Below are positions 1 to 8,704 of a DNA stretch of 34,063 nucleotides, piece by piece. The stretch is from Gemmatimonadota bacterium (GTDB taxonomy: Bacteria > Gemmatimonadota > Gemmatimonadetes > Longimicrobiales > Gaopeijiaceae). Numbering within the stretch: the first letter of the stretch is position 1; every line of letters begins with the position of its first letter. The stretch spans positions 1 to 34,063 of the forward strand of contig JAQBXY010000032.1 of the NCBI GenBank assembly GCA_027623325.1, read 5' to 3'. Below the pieces are notes generated by a model that saw nothing but the letters and a program-made list of their open reading frames with translations, was not told the origin of the DNA and searched no databases. The translations under genes were made by a program, and so were the position numbers.

Positions 1-1
1 G

Positions 2-832
2 GACCTGCGAGACTACGTCTCGATTCAGCACGCCGTCGAAGTAGCCCGGCCGGACTACGTATTCCACCTTGCGGCCCAAAGTTATCCCCACACCTCCTTC
101 ACTTCGCCCCTCGACACGCTCGAAACGAACGTTCAGGGGACGGCACACATTCTGGAGGCGATCCGACACGACTCGGCCGTGGACCCGATCATTCACGTGT
201 GCGCGTCGTCCGAGGTGTTCGGGCGGGTCCCGAAGGACAAGGTGCCGATCGGAGAGGACACGACGTTCCATCCGGCGTCTCCTTACGCGATTTCCAAAGT
301 GGGGACGGATCTGCTCGGGAGGTACTACGCTGAGGCGTACGGCATGCGGGTGATGACGACCCGAATGTTCACGCATACCGGTCCGCGCCGCGGGGACGTG
401 TTCGCGGAATCGACCTTCGCCAAACAGATCGCGTTGATCGAAGCGGAGCAGATTCCGCCTGTGGTCAGCGTTGGGAATCTCGAGTCATTGCGAACGTTTG
501 CCGACGTACGGGACGCGGTTCGCGCGTACCACATGCTCGTCACCGTGGATCCGGTTGGGGGCGAGTATTACAACATCGGCGGCAGTCATAGCTGCACCGT
601 CGGTGAGATGCTGAATACGCTCCTCGGGTTCAGTGACCGCGACGATATCGAGGTCCGAGTCGATCCCGAGCGCTTGAGGCCGATCGACGCTGACCTGCAG
701 ATCCCCGACACGAGCAAGTTTCGCAGTCACACGGGCTGGGTGCCGGAGATTCCCTTTGAGACGACGATGCGTGATCTCCTCGACTACTGGCGCGGTCGCA
801 TCGCCCGCGGCGAGAGGTTCCTGACGCGGTGA
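2..832 (+). CDS. GDP-mannose 4,6-dehydratase-like SDR (5' partial)
   Basis: The reading frame is open from base 2, so the N-terminus with the Rossmann GxxGxxG lies before the window. What remains is an extended short-chain dehydrogenase. It has the HLAAQS stretch, a long SPLDTLETNVQGT-type segment, the SSEVFG motif and the catalytic YxxxK in SPYAISK. AAQS, SSE.FG and the following THTGPRRGD are typical of the GDP-mannose 4,6-dehydratase branch, which makes a 4-keto-6-deoxy sugar nucleotide in the cytoplasm. The next three genes are an HddA-like kinase, a GDP-fucose-synthase-like SDR and an HddC-like guanylyltransferase. The substrate may therefore be GDP-mannoheptose (as for DmhA/WcbK) rather than GDP-mannose. 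A heptose C4 dehydrogenase is another possibility. The family is secure; the substrate is inferred from neighbours. Confidence 0.85.
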   Translation, partial: DLRDYVSIQHAVEVARPDYVFHLAAQSYPHTSFTSPLDTLETNVQGTAHILEAIRHDSAVDPIIHVCASSEVFGRVPKDKVPIGEDTTFHPASPYAISKVGTDLLGRYYAEAYGMRVMTTRMFTHTGPRRGDVFAESTFAKQIALIEAEQIPPVVSVGNLESLRTFADVRDAVRAYHMLVTVDPVGGEYYNIGGSHSCTVGEMLNTLLGFSDRDDIEVRVDPERLRPIDADLQIPDTSKFRSHTGWVPEIPFETTMRDLLDYWRGRIARGERFLTR

Positions 833-842
833 CGATTTCTCG

Positions 843-1829
843 ATGATCATCACACGTGTCCCATTCCGAGTGTCGCTCTTTGGGGGAGGAACGGATCTCC
901 CGGTCTGGTTCGAGCGAAACGCCGGTGCGGTTCTCTCAACAACGATCGACAAGTACTGCTATGTAACGGCTCGTCCGCTGCCACCATTCTTTGACCATCG
1001 CGTACGGCTTGCCTATTCACGGATCGAACTGGCTCGCGAGTTGGAGGAAATTGAGCACCCGCTCATTCGGGCCGCGTTGCAGCGCTTCGACCGCAGCGAC
1101 ATCGAGATCCATTACGACGCCGATCTGCCCGCGTGGAGTGGGCTGGGCACGAGTTCCGCGTTCGGCGTTGGCCTCGTGGGTGCGTTGGCGGGTCTGGAGG
1201 GTCGGCTCCTCTCGAGGAAGGATTTGGCGATCGAGGCGATCCGGCTCGAACGACACGTGCTCAATGAGCCCGGTGGCTACCAGGACCAGGTCGCCGCGGC
1301 GTTCGGCGGATTCAACCACATCAAGTTCCATCCGACCGGAGATTTCGAGGTCCATCCGATCGTGCTGCCGCCGGACCGCATGCTGACTCTGCAGCGGTCC
1401 CTCATGCTCTGCTACATACCGATGACCCGGAAGAGCGGAGACGTCTCCGTCGCCGGTAACTATGATGCCGACGCCAACGATCCATTGATGGCGTTTCTCT
1501 ATGAATCGGTCAACACGGCGCTGCGGATCATGGCGAATGGCGAAATCAGCGATTTGGGCGAACTGATGCATCAAACCTGGTTCCGGAAGCGCCAGCTCCC
1601 GGGAACTACGAACTCTAGGATCGATGACGCCTATCAGGCCGCGAGGGACGCCGGCGCGACCGGTGGAAAGATCCTCGGTGCGGGTGCCGGCGGCTTCATG
1701 CTTCTCTTTTGCCCCGAAGAGAAGCAGCGTGCCGTGCGCGAGCGGTTGTCGGACCTGCTGTTCGTACCGTTCTCGTTCGATCGCTCCGGCATGCAGGTCA
1801 TCCATTATCAACCCTCGGCGCGGCATTGA
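843..1829 (+). CDS. hddA: GHMP kinase, D-glycero-alpha-D-manno-heptose 7-phosphate kinase-like
   Basis: The 328-residue protein opens with a sugar-kinase N-terminus (PFRVSLFGGGTDLP, residues 7-20), the usual start of HddA-type kinases. The GHMP ATP-binding motif WSGLGTSSAF lies at about residues 98-107. A third glycine-rich motif, GGKILGAGAGGF, lies near the C-terminus. HddA phosphorylates heptose 7-phosphate at C1 to give the 1,7-bisphosphate in the GDP-heptose route. The gene starts 10 bases after the preceding dehydratase and ends 6 bases before the next SDR, so these are almost certainly co-transcribed. Fucokinase-like GHMP enzymes are related, but the HddC-like gene downstream favours heptose. 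gmhA and gmhB are not in the window and may lie upstream. Confidence 0.85.
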   Translation: MIITRVPFRVSLFGGGTDLPVWFERNAGAVLSTTIDKYCYVTARPLPPFFDHRVRLAYSRIELARELEEIEHPLIRAALQRFDRSDIEIHYDADLPAWSGLGTSSAFGVGLVGALAGLEGRLLSRKDLAIEAIRLERHVLNEPGGYQDQVAAAFGGFNHIKFHPTGDFEVHPIVLPPDRMLTLQRSLMLCYIPMTRKSGDVSVAGNYDADANDPLMAFLYESVNTALRIMANGEISDLGELMHQTWFRKRQLPGTTNSRIDDAYQAARDAGATGGKILGAGAGGFMLLFCPEEKQRAVRERLSDLLFVPFSFDRSGMQVIHYQPSARH

Positions 1830-1835
1830 GGCGCG

Positions 1836-2768
1836 ATGTCTGACACGATCCTCGTGACGGGCGGGACCGGCCTCGTTGGCCGGAATCTGGTCGCGGGCCT
1901 CGAGGGGCTCGGACACTCGGTCGTGTCGGTGGGCAGCGAGAGGGATCTGCGCGACAGTGATGTCGCCCATCGACTCTTGGCCGAGGTCCGTCCCAAGGTC
2001 GTGTTCCATCTAGCCGCGCGCGTCGGCGGCATCTACGCGAACAGCACGCAGAAGCCGGGTTTCTACCGCGACAACGTGCTGATCAACACGCACGTCATCG
2101 ATGCCGCAGTCGAGACGGGTGTCGAGTACGTCTTCGCGATGGGTACGGGGTGCGCGTATCCCAAGCGCCTCGAAGGCGCGGTGCTGCACGAGGACGACTA
2201 TCTCGATGGTGTGCCTGAGCCGACCAACGATGCCTACGCCTACGCGAAGCGGGGCATGCTCGTCCACCTCGAGGCTCTGCGCGCTGACGGGGCGCTGGAC
2301 TATTGCTTCTGTTTGCCGGCCAACGTGTACGGCCCTCACGACAATTTCCACCCTGAGCATTCGCATGTCGTGGCGGCGCTGGTGCGACGCTTCGTGGAGG
2401 CGCGGGACGAGGGCGCGCCCGAGGTCGCCATCTGGGGAGATGGGAGTGCACGCCGCGACTTCCTCTATATATCCGATTGCATCGACGCCATGCTTCTCCT
2501 CCTCGAGCGACGCTTCTCGGGGGTCGTAAACGTCGCGACGGGTGAGCAGACGTCGATCGGTGAGTTGGCCGAGGCAGTTTCTCGCGGAGCGGGGTACCGA
2601 GGCGAGATCCGTTTCGATCCTGCGATGCCCGCGGGCCAGTCGGGCCGCCGCTTCGATATTGAGCGGATTCGTTCGACCGGATGGGACCCTGCGCACACCT
2701 TGGCCGACGGACTGGCCGAGACGATCTCCTGGTTCGAGACACATCGGTCCGAGATCCGGGAACGTTGA
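1836..2768 (+). CDS. GDP-L-fucose synthase-family SDR (epimerase/reductase)
   Basis: This 310-residue SDR has the Rossmann motif GGTGLVG at residues 9-15 and family marks of GDP-L-fucose synthase: RVGGIYAN, the MGTGCAYP loop, EPTNDAYAYAK with catalytic Tyr134 and Lys138, and a GPHDNFHPEHSHV block. Cys106 and His177 align by motif with the acid/base pair that does the C3/C5 epimerisation in GDP-fucose synthase. The usual catalytic Ser appears as Thr104. The likely job is to convert the 4-keto-6-deoxy product of the first gene to its final GDP-sugar, either GDP-L-fucose or a 6-deoxyheptose (DmhB-like). Some heptose-pathway relatives only reduce C4, so conserved residues alone do not settle whether epimerisation occurs. 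The start ATG follows the kinase stop by 6 bases. Confidence 0.82.
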   Translation: MSDTILVTGGTGLVGRNLVAGLEGLGHSVVSVGSERDLRDSDVAHRLLAEVRPKVVFHLAARVGGIYANSTQKPGFYRDNVLINTHVIDAAVETGVEYVFAMGTGCAYPKRLEGAVLHEDDYLDGVPEPTNDAYAYAKRGMLVHLEALRADGALDYCFCLPANVYGPHDNFHPEHSHVVAALVRRFVEARDEGAPEVAIWGDGSARRDFLYISDCIDAMLLLLERRFSGVVNVATGEQTSIGELAEAVSRGAGYRGEIRFDPAMPAGQSGRRFDIERIRSTGWDPAHTLADGLAETISWFETHRSEIRER

Positions 2769-3490
2769 GCAGGGTGCAACCGGCGATCCATCAGGCGGTC
2801 GTCCTGGCTGGTGGGATGGGAAGCCGTCTCGGTGCACTCACCGCCGAGACCCCCAAGCCGCTTCTTCCGGTCGGGGGGCGCCCTTTCGCCGAGTGGTTGG
2901 TCGCGAACCTGGAACGTCGAGGGATCGGCGACATCATCTTCACGGTGGGATATCGGGCTGATGCGTTCGAGTCGTGGGTGCGCGGTCGGACAGGAGGACC
3001 GGCGATTTCCTCATTTGTGGAGGAGACCCCACTCGATACCGGGGGCGCACTCTCACTTCTGGCCGATCGACTCGACGAACACTTCTTCGTTCTCAATGGG
3101 GACACACTGTTCGACGCACCCTTCGCAGAGTTGGCCGCATTACTCTCCGACAGTGGGGCGGCGGCAGCGATGGCTTTGCTGGATGTTCCAGATGCGGGAC
3201 GTTATGGGAGGGTCCGCCTCGAGGGCTCCCGAGTCACCTCCTTCCACGAGAAGGGTGGCGATGGCGCGGGCCTCATCAACGGGGGGGTCTACGCGCTCAC
3301 TCGTGAGGCGGTGATCGGGCGAAATGGGCCGTTCTCGCTCGAGCGAGAACTCTTGCCGGAGCTCACAGCGGAGGGGCGTTTGGCGGGTATGGTGTCCCGA
3401 GGCTTCTTTATCGACATCGGCGTCCCGGAGTCGTTCCAAGACGCACAGCGCAGTGTGCCGTCGTGGTGGGCCGCGGCAGTCAAGCCATGA
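2765..3490 (+). CDS. hddC: Sugar-1-phosphate nucleotidyltransferase, HddC-like
   Basis: This is a cytoplasmic nucleotidyltransferase of about 241 residues. The N-terminal nucleotide-binding signature is LAGGMGSRL, followed by [17 protein letters not shown] is the metal-binding Asp region, and [12 protein letters not shown] near the C-terminus is typical of HddC. HddC transfers GMP to D-glycero-D-manno-heptose 1-phosphate to give GDP-heptose. The start is uncertain. TTG at 2765 overlaps the preceding stop as TTGA; GTG at 2774 is three codons in. An ATG at 2681 would overlap the upstream gene by 88 bases and adds unrelated sequence. The stop overlaps the uvrB ATG by 4 bases. Mannose-1-phosphate guanylyltransferase is an alternative assignment. 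Confidence 0.82.
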   Translation: MSRVQPAIHQAVVLAGGMGSRLGALTAETPKPLLPVGGRPFAEWLVANLERRGIGDIIFTVGYRADAFESWVRGRTGGPAISSFVEETPLDTGGALSLLADRLDEHFFVLNGDTLFDAPFAELAALLSDSGAAAAMALLDVPDAGRYGRVRLEGSRVTSFHEKGGDGAGLINGGVYALTREAVIGRNGPFSLERELLPELTAEGRLAGMVSRGFFIDIGVPESFQDAQRSVPSWWAAAVKP

Positions 3491-5469
3491 GTGGATTCGA
3501 GATCGTCTCGCCTCACCAGCCGGCGGGGGATCAGCCCAACGCGATCCGGGAATTGCGCGAAGGCCTCGACCGGGGCGATAGCCACCAGGTACTTCTAGGG
3601 GCGACAGGGACCGGCAAGACATTTACGGTTGCCCACGTGATTGCCGACTACGGTCGACCCACCTTGGTGATGTCACACAACAAGACGTTGGCCGCGCAGC
3701 TGTACGGGGAGCTCAAGTCGCTCTTCCCGCACAACGCGGTCGAGTACTTCATCTCGTACTACGACTACTACCAGCCCGAGGCGTACGTCGCGGCGACGGA
3801 CACTTATATCGAGAAGGACGCCTCGATCAATGAGGACATCGAGCGGCTTCGGTTGCGAGCCACGTCCTCCTTGATGGAGCGGGAGGACGTGATCGTCGTC
3901 GCTTCTGTGTCGTGCATCTTCGGCCTCGGTAATCCCATCGACTACCGAAGTCTGATGCTTCACGTGGAGGTCGGGGGCCTGAGTCCTCGGCGTGACATTC
4001 TCCAGGGCCTCGTGAACATTCAGTATAAGCGCAACGACTATCTCTTCGAACGGGGCACGTTCCGCGTCCGCGGAGACACCGTCGAGGTCTTCCCGGCCTA
4101 CGACGAACAAGCGATCCGCATCGAGCTTTGGGGAGACGACGTCGAGCGGATCAGCCGTTTCGATCCGCTCACGGGTGAAGTCATCGCCTCGCTCGACCGG
4201 ACCGCGATCTACCCGGCTAGTCACTACGTGACCCGTCGGTCGACCATCGACGCGATGGTGCCCGCGATCCGCAGCGAACTCGCCGAGCAGCTCGCGAAGT
4301 TTCGAGCGGAGGGGCGCCTTCTTGAGGCGCAGCGTTTGGAGCAACGTACCCACTTCGACATCGAGATGATGCTCGAGATTGGCACATGCCCGGGGATCGA
4401 GAACTATTCACTCTACACGAGCGGGCGGCGGACCGGTGAACGACCCGCCTGTCTCCTGGACTACTTTCCGGCCGACTTTCTGACCATCGTCGACGAGTCT
4501 CATGCGTCCATCCCTCAGATTACAGGGATGTACAACGGGGACCGTTCGCGGAAGACGACGCTGATCGACCACGGATTCAGGCTTCCCTCCGCGCTCGATA
4601 ATCGCCCGCTTCAGTTCGAGGAGTGGGTCGACATCGTACCCAGGGCCGTCTTCCTCTCCGCGACTCCGGGTGAGTGGGAGGTGGCGAAAGCGGGTGGGGT
4701 AGTCGTCGAGCAGATCATTCGCCCCACCGGACTCATCGACCCGGAGATCTACGTCCGCCCCGTGAAGGGGCAGGTCGATGATTTGCTCGCCGAGATTCGA
4801 GACCGAGAGAAGCGGAAAGAACGAGTCCTCGTCACGACCCTGACCAAACGGATGGCCGAGGATCTGTCGGAATATCTTCAGTCCGTCGGGGTGCGTGTTC
4901 GGTACATGCACTCCGAGGTCGACACGATCGAGCGCATGGTGATTCTGCGCTCGCTCCGGCTCGGCAAGATCGACGTCTTGGTGGGGATCAACTTGCTGAG
5001 GGAGGGGCTGGACCTTCCGGAGGTCTCACTCGTCGCGATTCTCGATGCCGACAAGGAAGGCTTCCTCAGGAACGCTCGGTCCCTGATCCAGACGATTGGC
5101 CGCGCGGCCCGGAACGAGCGGGGCTGTGCCATCATGTACGCGGATCGAATCACGGCGTCGATGCAGCAATGCATCGATGAAACCGGCCGCCGCCGCGAGA
5201 TCCAGGTGGAGCACAACCGGGTCCACGGGATCACTCCGGAAACGATTCGAAAGACTGCGGGGGAAATCGAGTTCGCCACCCGGCTCGCGGATGCGCGCCT
5301 GGCGCCGACCAGGGTGGCCGAACCGAAGGAGTCCTATGCGGACGAGGTCAATCGCGAGGAGTACGTGAAGATCCTGGAGCAGGAGATGGCGGAAGCTGCA
5401 GAGGCGCTCGACTTCGAACGTGCGGCGCTCCTCCGCGATCAACTGTTCGAATTGAAGGTCGTCCGGTGA
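3487..5469 (+). CDS. uvrB: Excinuclease ABC subunit B
   Basis: UvrB is the damage-verifying helicase-like subunit of nucleotide excision repair; it is loaded by UvrA and recruits UvrC. The 660-residue length is normal. The Walker A GATGTGKT is at residues 38-45, and the DNA-damage beta-hairpin with [11 protein letters not shown] is at about 91-101. The Walker B-like DESH follows, then helicase motifs ([21 protein letters not shown]) and a C-terminal UVR domain (about 620-655) that contacts UvrC. I chose the ATG at 3487 because [17 protein letters not shown] matches the family N-terminus and overlaps the hddC stop as ATGA. Placement at the end of a sugar-nucleotide operon is unusual. No uvrA or uvrC is nearby. 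Confidence 0.97.
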   Translation: MSGFEIVSPHQPAGDQPNAIRELREGLDRGDSHQVLLGATGTGKTFTVAHVIADYGRPTLVMSHNKTLAAQLYGELKSLFPHNAVEYFISYYDYYQPEAYVAATDTYIEKDASINEDIERLRLRATSSLMEREDVIVVASVSCIFGLGNPIDYRSLMLHVEVGGLSPRRDILQGLVNIQYKRNDYLFERGTFRVRGDTVEVFPAYDEQAIRIELWGDDVERISRFDPLTGEVIASLDRTAIYPASHYVTRRSTIDAMVPAIRSELAEQLAKFRAEGRLLEAQRLEQRTHFDIEMMLEIGTCPGIENYSLYTSGRRTGERPACLLDYFPADFLTIVDESHASIPQITGMYNGDRSRKTTLIDHGFRLPSALDNRPLQFEEWVDIVPRAVFLSATPGEWEVAKAGGVVVEQIIRPTGLIDPEIYVRPVKGQVDDLLAEIRDREKRKERVLVTTLTKRMAEDLSEYLQSVGVRVRYMHSEVDTIERMVILRSLRLGKIDVLVGINLLREGLDLPEVSLVAILDADKEGFLRNARSLIQTIGRAARNERGCAIMYADRITASMQQCIDETGRRREIQVEHNRVHGITPETIRKTAGEIEFATRLADARLAPTRVAEPKESYADEVNREEYVKILEQEMAEAAEALDFERAALLRDQLFELKVVR

Positions 5470-5476
5470 GAGGTCG

Positions 5477-5505
5477 TCGACACCCCGCAGGGTTCCGGAC
5501 ATCTT
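5477..5505 (+). promoter_or_regulatory. Possible promoter upstream of ugd
   Basis: TCGACA, a 17-base spacer and CATCTT lie in the only sizeable gap between uvrB and ugd. Each box differs by one base from the TTGACA and TATCTT boxes seen before the gene at 33140. This is a suggestion from pattern only; read-through from uvrB is equally possible. Confidence 0.3.
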
Positions 5506-5545
5506 CCGGTCGTAACGAGGTCTCCTCTCACGAGAGTGCTGCGGA

Positions 5546-6895
5546 ATGAAGGTTGGTATCATTGGATCCGGTTACGTCGGCCTCGTGGCCGGCGCTTGCC
5601 TCGCGGAGTCGGGAAACGACGTCGTTTGTGCGGACATCGATGCGGACAAGGTCGCCCGTCTCAATGCAGGCGAAATCCCGATCTATGAGCCGGGACTCGA
5701 GCCACTCATCGGGCGGAATCTTGCGGCTGGCCGCTTGAGCTTCACAACGGATGTCGCGGCGACGGTGAGGGCCTCGCATGTGATCTTCATCGCCGTGGGC
5801 ACCCCCCCCGATGAGGATGGGTCGGCCGACCTCAAGCACGTGCTCGATGTGGCTCGCACGATCGGTACGTCCATGGAGGGCGAGAAGGTCGTCATTACCA
5901 AGAGCACGGTTCCCGTTGGAACCGCGAGACTGGTGCGTGAGGCCATCGAGGCAGAAACCAAACATCCCGTCCACGTATGCTCCAACCCCGAGTTTCTCAA
6001 GGAGGGGGCGGCCGTCGACGACTTCATGAGCCCGGATCGGGTCGTGCTCGGCGTCGACTCGGAGTATGCGGCTGATGTTCTACGTGAGCTCTATTCGCCC
6101 TTCCTCAGAAAGGGTCAGGGGGTCGGCCGACTCATGATCATGGACGTTCCCGCCGCGGAGATCACCAAGTACGCGGCCAACGCCATGCTCGCGACTCGAA
6201 TCAGCTTCATGAATTCGATCGCCCGGCTGTGTGAGGAGACAGGTGCGGATGTCGATGCGGTTCGCAGAGGGGTGGGGTCGGATGGACGAATCGGCGCCAG
6301 CTTCTTGTTCCCGGGCGTGGGGTACGGCGGCTCCTGTTTTCCGAAGGATGTAAAAGCGCTGGCTAAGACCATGCGGGATTTCGGGGTGGACGCCTCGATC
6401 ATCCAGGCGGTCGACGACGTGAACGAATTTCAGAAGACCACATTGCTCCGGCGCCTCGATGAGCGGTTAGGAGATGACCTTTCCGGCAAGACGATCGCAG
6501 TCTGGGGGCTCGCGTTCAAACCCAACACCGACGACATGCGCGAGGCGCCGAGCCTCGTGACGATCGAGGGGCTGCTTGCGAGAGGTGCGCGTGTGGTGGC
6601 TCACGATCCGGTAGCGATCGAAGAGGCGAAGAAGAATTTCGGAGAGCGGATCGAATACGCCGGACGGAACTACGACGCGCTTCAGGACGCATCGGCCCTC
6701 GTCATCCACACGGAGTGGCATCCCTACCGCAGTCCAGATTTCCCGAGGATGAGGGAGGCCATGCTGCGACCACTCATCGTTGACGGCCGAAACTTGTACG
6801 AGCCGTCGGACATGGCGGCTCACGGATTCGAGTACGTCTCCATTGGTCGTGCTCCGGTAGGCGCAGTGCCCGAGACTTCCGTCGCCGAGAAGTAG
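5546..6895 (+). CDS. ugd: UDP-glucose 6-dehydrogenase
   Basis: The enzyme oxidises UDP-glucose to UDP-glucuronate with two NAD+. The 449-residue protein has the N-terminal GSGYVGL dinucleotide motif (residues 7-13), GTPPDEDGSADL, STVPVGT, and NPEFLKEG with the catalytic Glu. ITKYAANA contributes Lys208 and Asn212. GYGGSCFPKD has the catalytic Cys264. The C-terminal domain has the GLAFKPNTDDMREAPS block. All key residues are present. The next gene begins at the base after the stop and converts the product to UDP-xylose, so the pair forms a pathway unit. UDP-xylose and UDP-glucuronate feed LPS or exopolysaccharide synthesis. Confidence 0.96.
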   Translation: MKVGIIGSGYVGLVAGACLAESGNDVVCADIDADKVARLNAGEIPIYEPGLEPLIGRNLAAGRLSFTTDVAATVRASHVIFIAVGTPPDEDGSADLKHVLDVARTIGTSMEGEKVVITKSTVPVGTARLVREAIEAETKHPVHVCSNPEFLKEGAAVDDFMSPDRVVLGVDSEYAADVLRELYSPFLRKGQGVGRLMIMDVPAAEITKYAANAMLATRISFMNSIARLCEETGADVDAVRRGVGSDGRIGASFLFPGVGYGGSCFPKDVKALAKTMRDFGVDASIIQAVDDVNEFQKTTLLRRLDERLGDDLSGKTIAVWGLAFKPNTDDMREAPSLVTIEGLLARGARVVAHDPVAIEEAKKNFGERIEYAGRNYDALQDASALVIHTEWHPYRSPDFPRMREAMLRPLIVDGRNLYEPSDMAAHGFEYVSIGRAPVGAVPETSVAEK

Positions 6896-7855
6896 GTGCG
6901 GGTCATCGTCACCGGCGTCGCCGGCTTCCTAGGCTCCCACCTCGCGGAGCGGTTCCTCTCCGACGACCACGAGGTCATCGGCGTCGACAATTTCGTAACG
7001 GGGTCCCGCCAAAACACCGAACATCTTTCTGGCTTTACGGGCTTTCGGCTCCTCGAGCACGACATCTCCAAGCCCCTGTTCGTCGATGAGCAGATCGACG
7101 GTGTGTTTCACTTCGCATCCCCCGCGAGCCCAGTCGACTACCTCGAGTTACCCATACAGACGCTCAAGGTCGGGAGTCTGGGGACGCACAATGCCTTGGG
7201 GCTGGCCAAGGCCAAGGGAGCCCGCTTCCTACTGGCCTCGACGTCGGAGGTGTATGGGGATCCCCTGGTCCACCCTCAGCCGGAGACCTACTGGGGAAAT
7301 GTGAACCCCATCGGGGTCCGTGGGGTTTACGACGAGGCCAAGCGGTTCTCGGAGGCGATGACGATGGCGTACCACCGGTATCACGGTGTCGCCACCCGCA
7401 TCGTGCGAATTTTCAACACCTATGGCCCGCGAATGAGACCGGGTGACGGACGCGTGGTGTCGAACTTCATCGTGCAAGCACTTCGGGGCGACCCGCTCAC
7501 GATCTACGGTGATGGGAGCCAGACCCGGTCGTTCTGTTTCGTCGCGGATGAGGTCGAGGGGATCTACCGACTGTTCGCCTCGGATCGTGTGGAGCCGGTG
7601 AACATCGGGAACCCGGTCGAGTTCACGGTGCGTGAGCTCGCGGACATCGTCCTCGAAGAGACCCGAAGTCGATCGACGATCGATAGTCTCCCGCTTCCGG
7701 CGGATGATCCGAAGGTCCGCCAACCAGACATCACGTTGGCCCGAGAGCTTCTCGGCTGGGAGCCCCAGGTGGACCTCCGAGAGGGAATTCGGCAGACTCT
7801 GCCCTACTTCCGCGACGAACTCGCGCGCCACGACGCGCGGGCGCGAACGATCTAG
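6896..7855 (+). CDS. uxs: UDP-glucuronate decarboxylase (UDP-xylose synthase)
   Basis: This 319-residue SDR decarboxylates UDP-glucuronate to UDP-xylose. It has the Rossmann GVAGFLGSH at residues 7-15, [44 protein letters not shown], and the catalytic Tyr145/Lys149 in YDEAK. The ASPASP and YWG.VNPIGVR blocks separate UXS from dTDP-glucose dehydratases. The start is GTG at 6896, directly after the ugd stop with no gap; [12 protein letters not shown] begins right after it, as in homologues. Translational coupling with ugd is likely. No bifunctional ArnA features (no formyltransferase domain) are present. Confidence 0.93.
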   Translation: MRVIVTGVAGFLGSHLAERFLSDDHEVIGVDNFVTGSRQNTEHLSGFTGFRLLEHDISKPLFVDEQIDGVFHFASPASPVDYLELPIQTLKVGSLGTHNALGLAKAKGARFLLASTSEVYGDPLVHPQPETYWGNVNPIGVRGVYDEAKRFSEAMTMAYHRYHGVATRIVRIFNTYGPRMRPGDGRVVSNFIVQALRGDPLTIYGDGSQTRSFCFVADEVEGIYRLFASDRVEPVNIGNPVEFTVRELADIVLEETRSRSTIDSLPLPADDPKVRQPDITLARELLGWEPQVDLREGIRQTLPYFRDELARHDARARTI

Positions 7856-7920
7856 GGGGCGGGGACCGCCAGGCCGGATCCGACCCTTTACCGATTGCTT
7901 ACGAGGCCCAAGCTTTCCGC

Positions 7921-8652
7921 ATGCACAGTGACCATAAGCAGGCCAGACAGATCGTCGCTCGGGGCGTCAGCGCCTGGGAGCGAGACGATTTCGAATCCGC
8001 GCTCGAGACATTCCAGGGGGTGTTAGAGGATTTCCCGCAGTTCGCGGACGTCCAGAACAAGGCCGGTTTGTGCCTTGCCATGCTCAATCGTCTCGAAGAG
8101 TCCCTGGTGCGTTTCGAGGCCGCAGTGCAGTACAACCCCACCTATGCCGAAGCCCACCTCAACCGGGGCATCATTCTCAATGATCTGGGCCGGCACGAGG
8201 AGGCACAGGTCGCGTTCAGCAAGGCAGGGGAGCTCGATTCGCTCGATTCTCCGGTGTTCCCTTCGGAGGTAGGCAACCGGATTGCGGTGACGCACGCCCA
8301 ACTGGGTGATCTCTATCTGGTGGCGAACCACCCCTCGGACGCGATCGAGCACTATCGGTCGGCGCTGCAGATTCGGCCGCGCTTCATGGACATTCGAAGC
8401 AAGTTCGCCGAGACGCTCATCGAGTTGGGGGAACTCGATCAGGCCAAGGATGAATTGACGCTGATACTCGAGGCTCGTCCCTCGTTCGTGGGTGCGCGAG
8501 TCCGGATGGGCGTCGTGTTGCACCGTCTCGGCGATGACGAGCGCGCGGTCCTCGAATGGCAGCGGTGCTTGCAGGACGACCCGCGCGACATGCGGGCACG
8601 CGCCTACCTGGCTTCGGTGCAGGCCTCCGGAGCGGAGGGAGGGGAAGCGTAG
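7921..8652 (+). CDS. Cytoplasmic TPR-repeat protein
   Basis: The protein has 243 residues and no signal peptide or membrane segment. It consists almost entirely of tetratricopeptide repeats, with typical helix pairs at about residues 17-50, 51-84, 85-118, 126-160, 161-194 and 195-230 (for example AEAHLNRGIILNDLGRHEEA). TPR arrays bind partner proteins; no enzymatic motif is visible. It lies 65 bases after the UDP-xylose gene and 52 bases before a TPR lipoprotein that precedes bamD, so an envelope-related scaffold role is possible but unproven. No clear SD precedes the ATG, and the start is taken because the TPR begins soon after it. Confidence 0.85.
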   Translation: MHSDHKQARQIVARGVSAWERDDFESALETFQGVLEDFPQFADVQNKAGLCLAMLNRLEESLVRFEAAVQYNPTYAEAHLNRGIILNDLGRHEEAQVAFSKAGELDSLDSPVFPSEVGNRIAVTHAQLGDLYLVANHPSDAIEHYRSALQIRPRFMDIRSKFAETLIELGELDQAKDELTLILEARPSFVGARVRMGVVLHRLGDDERAVLEWQRCLQDDPRDMRARAYLASVQASGAEGGEA

Positions 8653-8657
8653 TGGGC

Positions 8658-8685
8658 GGATCGGACGCGTGGGGCGGTCCGATCC
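8658..8685 (+). terminator. Hairpin between two TPR genes
   Basis: GGATCGGAC at 8658-8666 pairs perfectly with GTCCGATCC at 8677-8685 around a 10-base loop, directly after the TPR stop codon. The next bases are TTGCTG, not a U-tract, so it may be a weak terminator, a processing site or a 3'-end stabiliser within a longer transcript. Confidence 0.45.
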
Positions 8686-8704
8686 TTGCTGACTGGGTGG
8701 CGCA

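Noticed and set aside
3463-3486. An earlier in-frame start for uvrB
   Set aside because: It would add 8 residues and overlap the HddC-like gene further. The ATG at 3487 fits both the family N-terminus and the 4-base overlap.
7858-7870. A small GGCGG/CCGCC hairpin after the UDP-xylose gene as a terminator
   Set aside because: Only five pairs, a 3-base loop and no U-tract; too weak to call.
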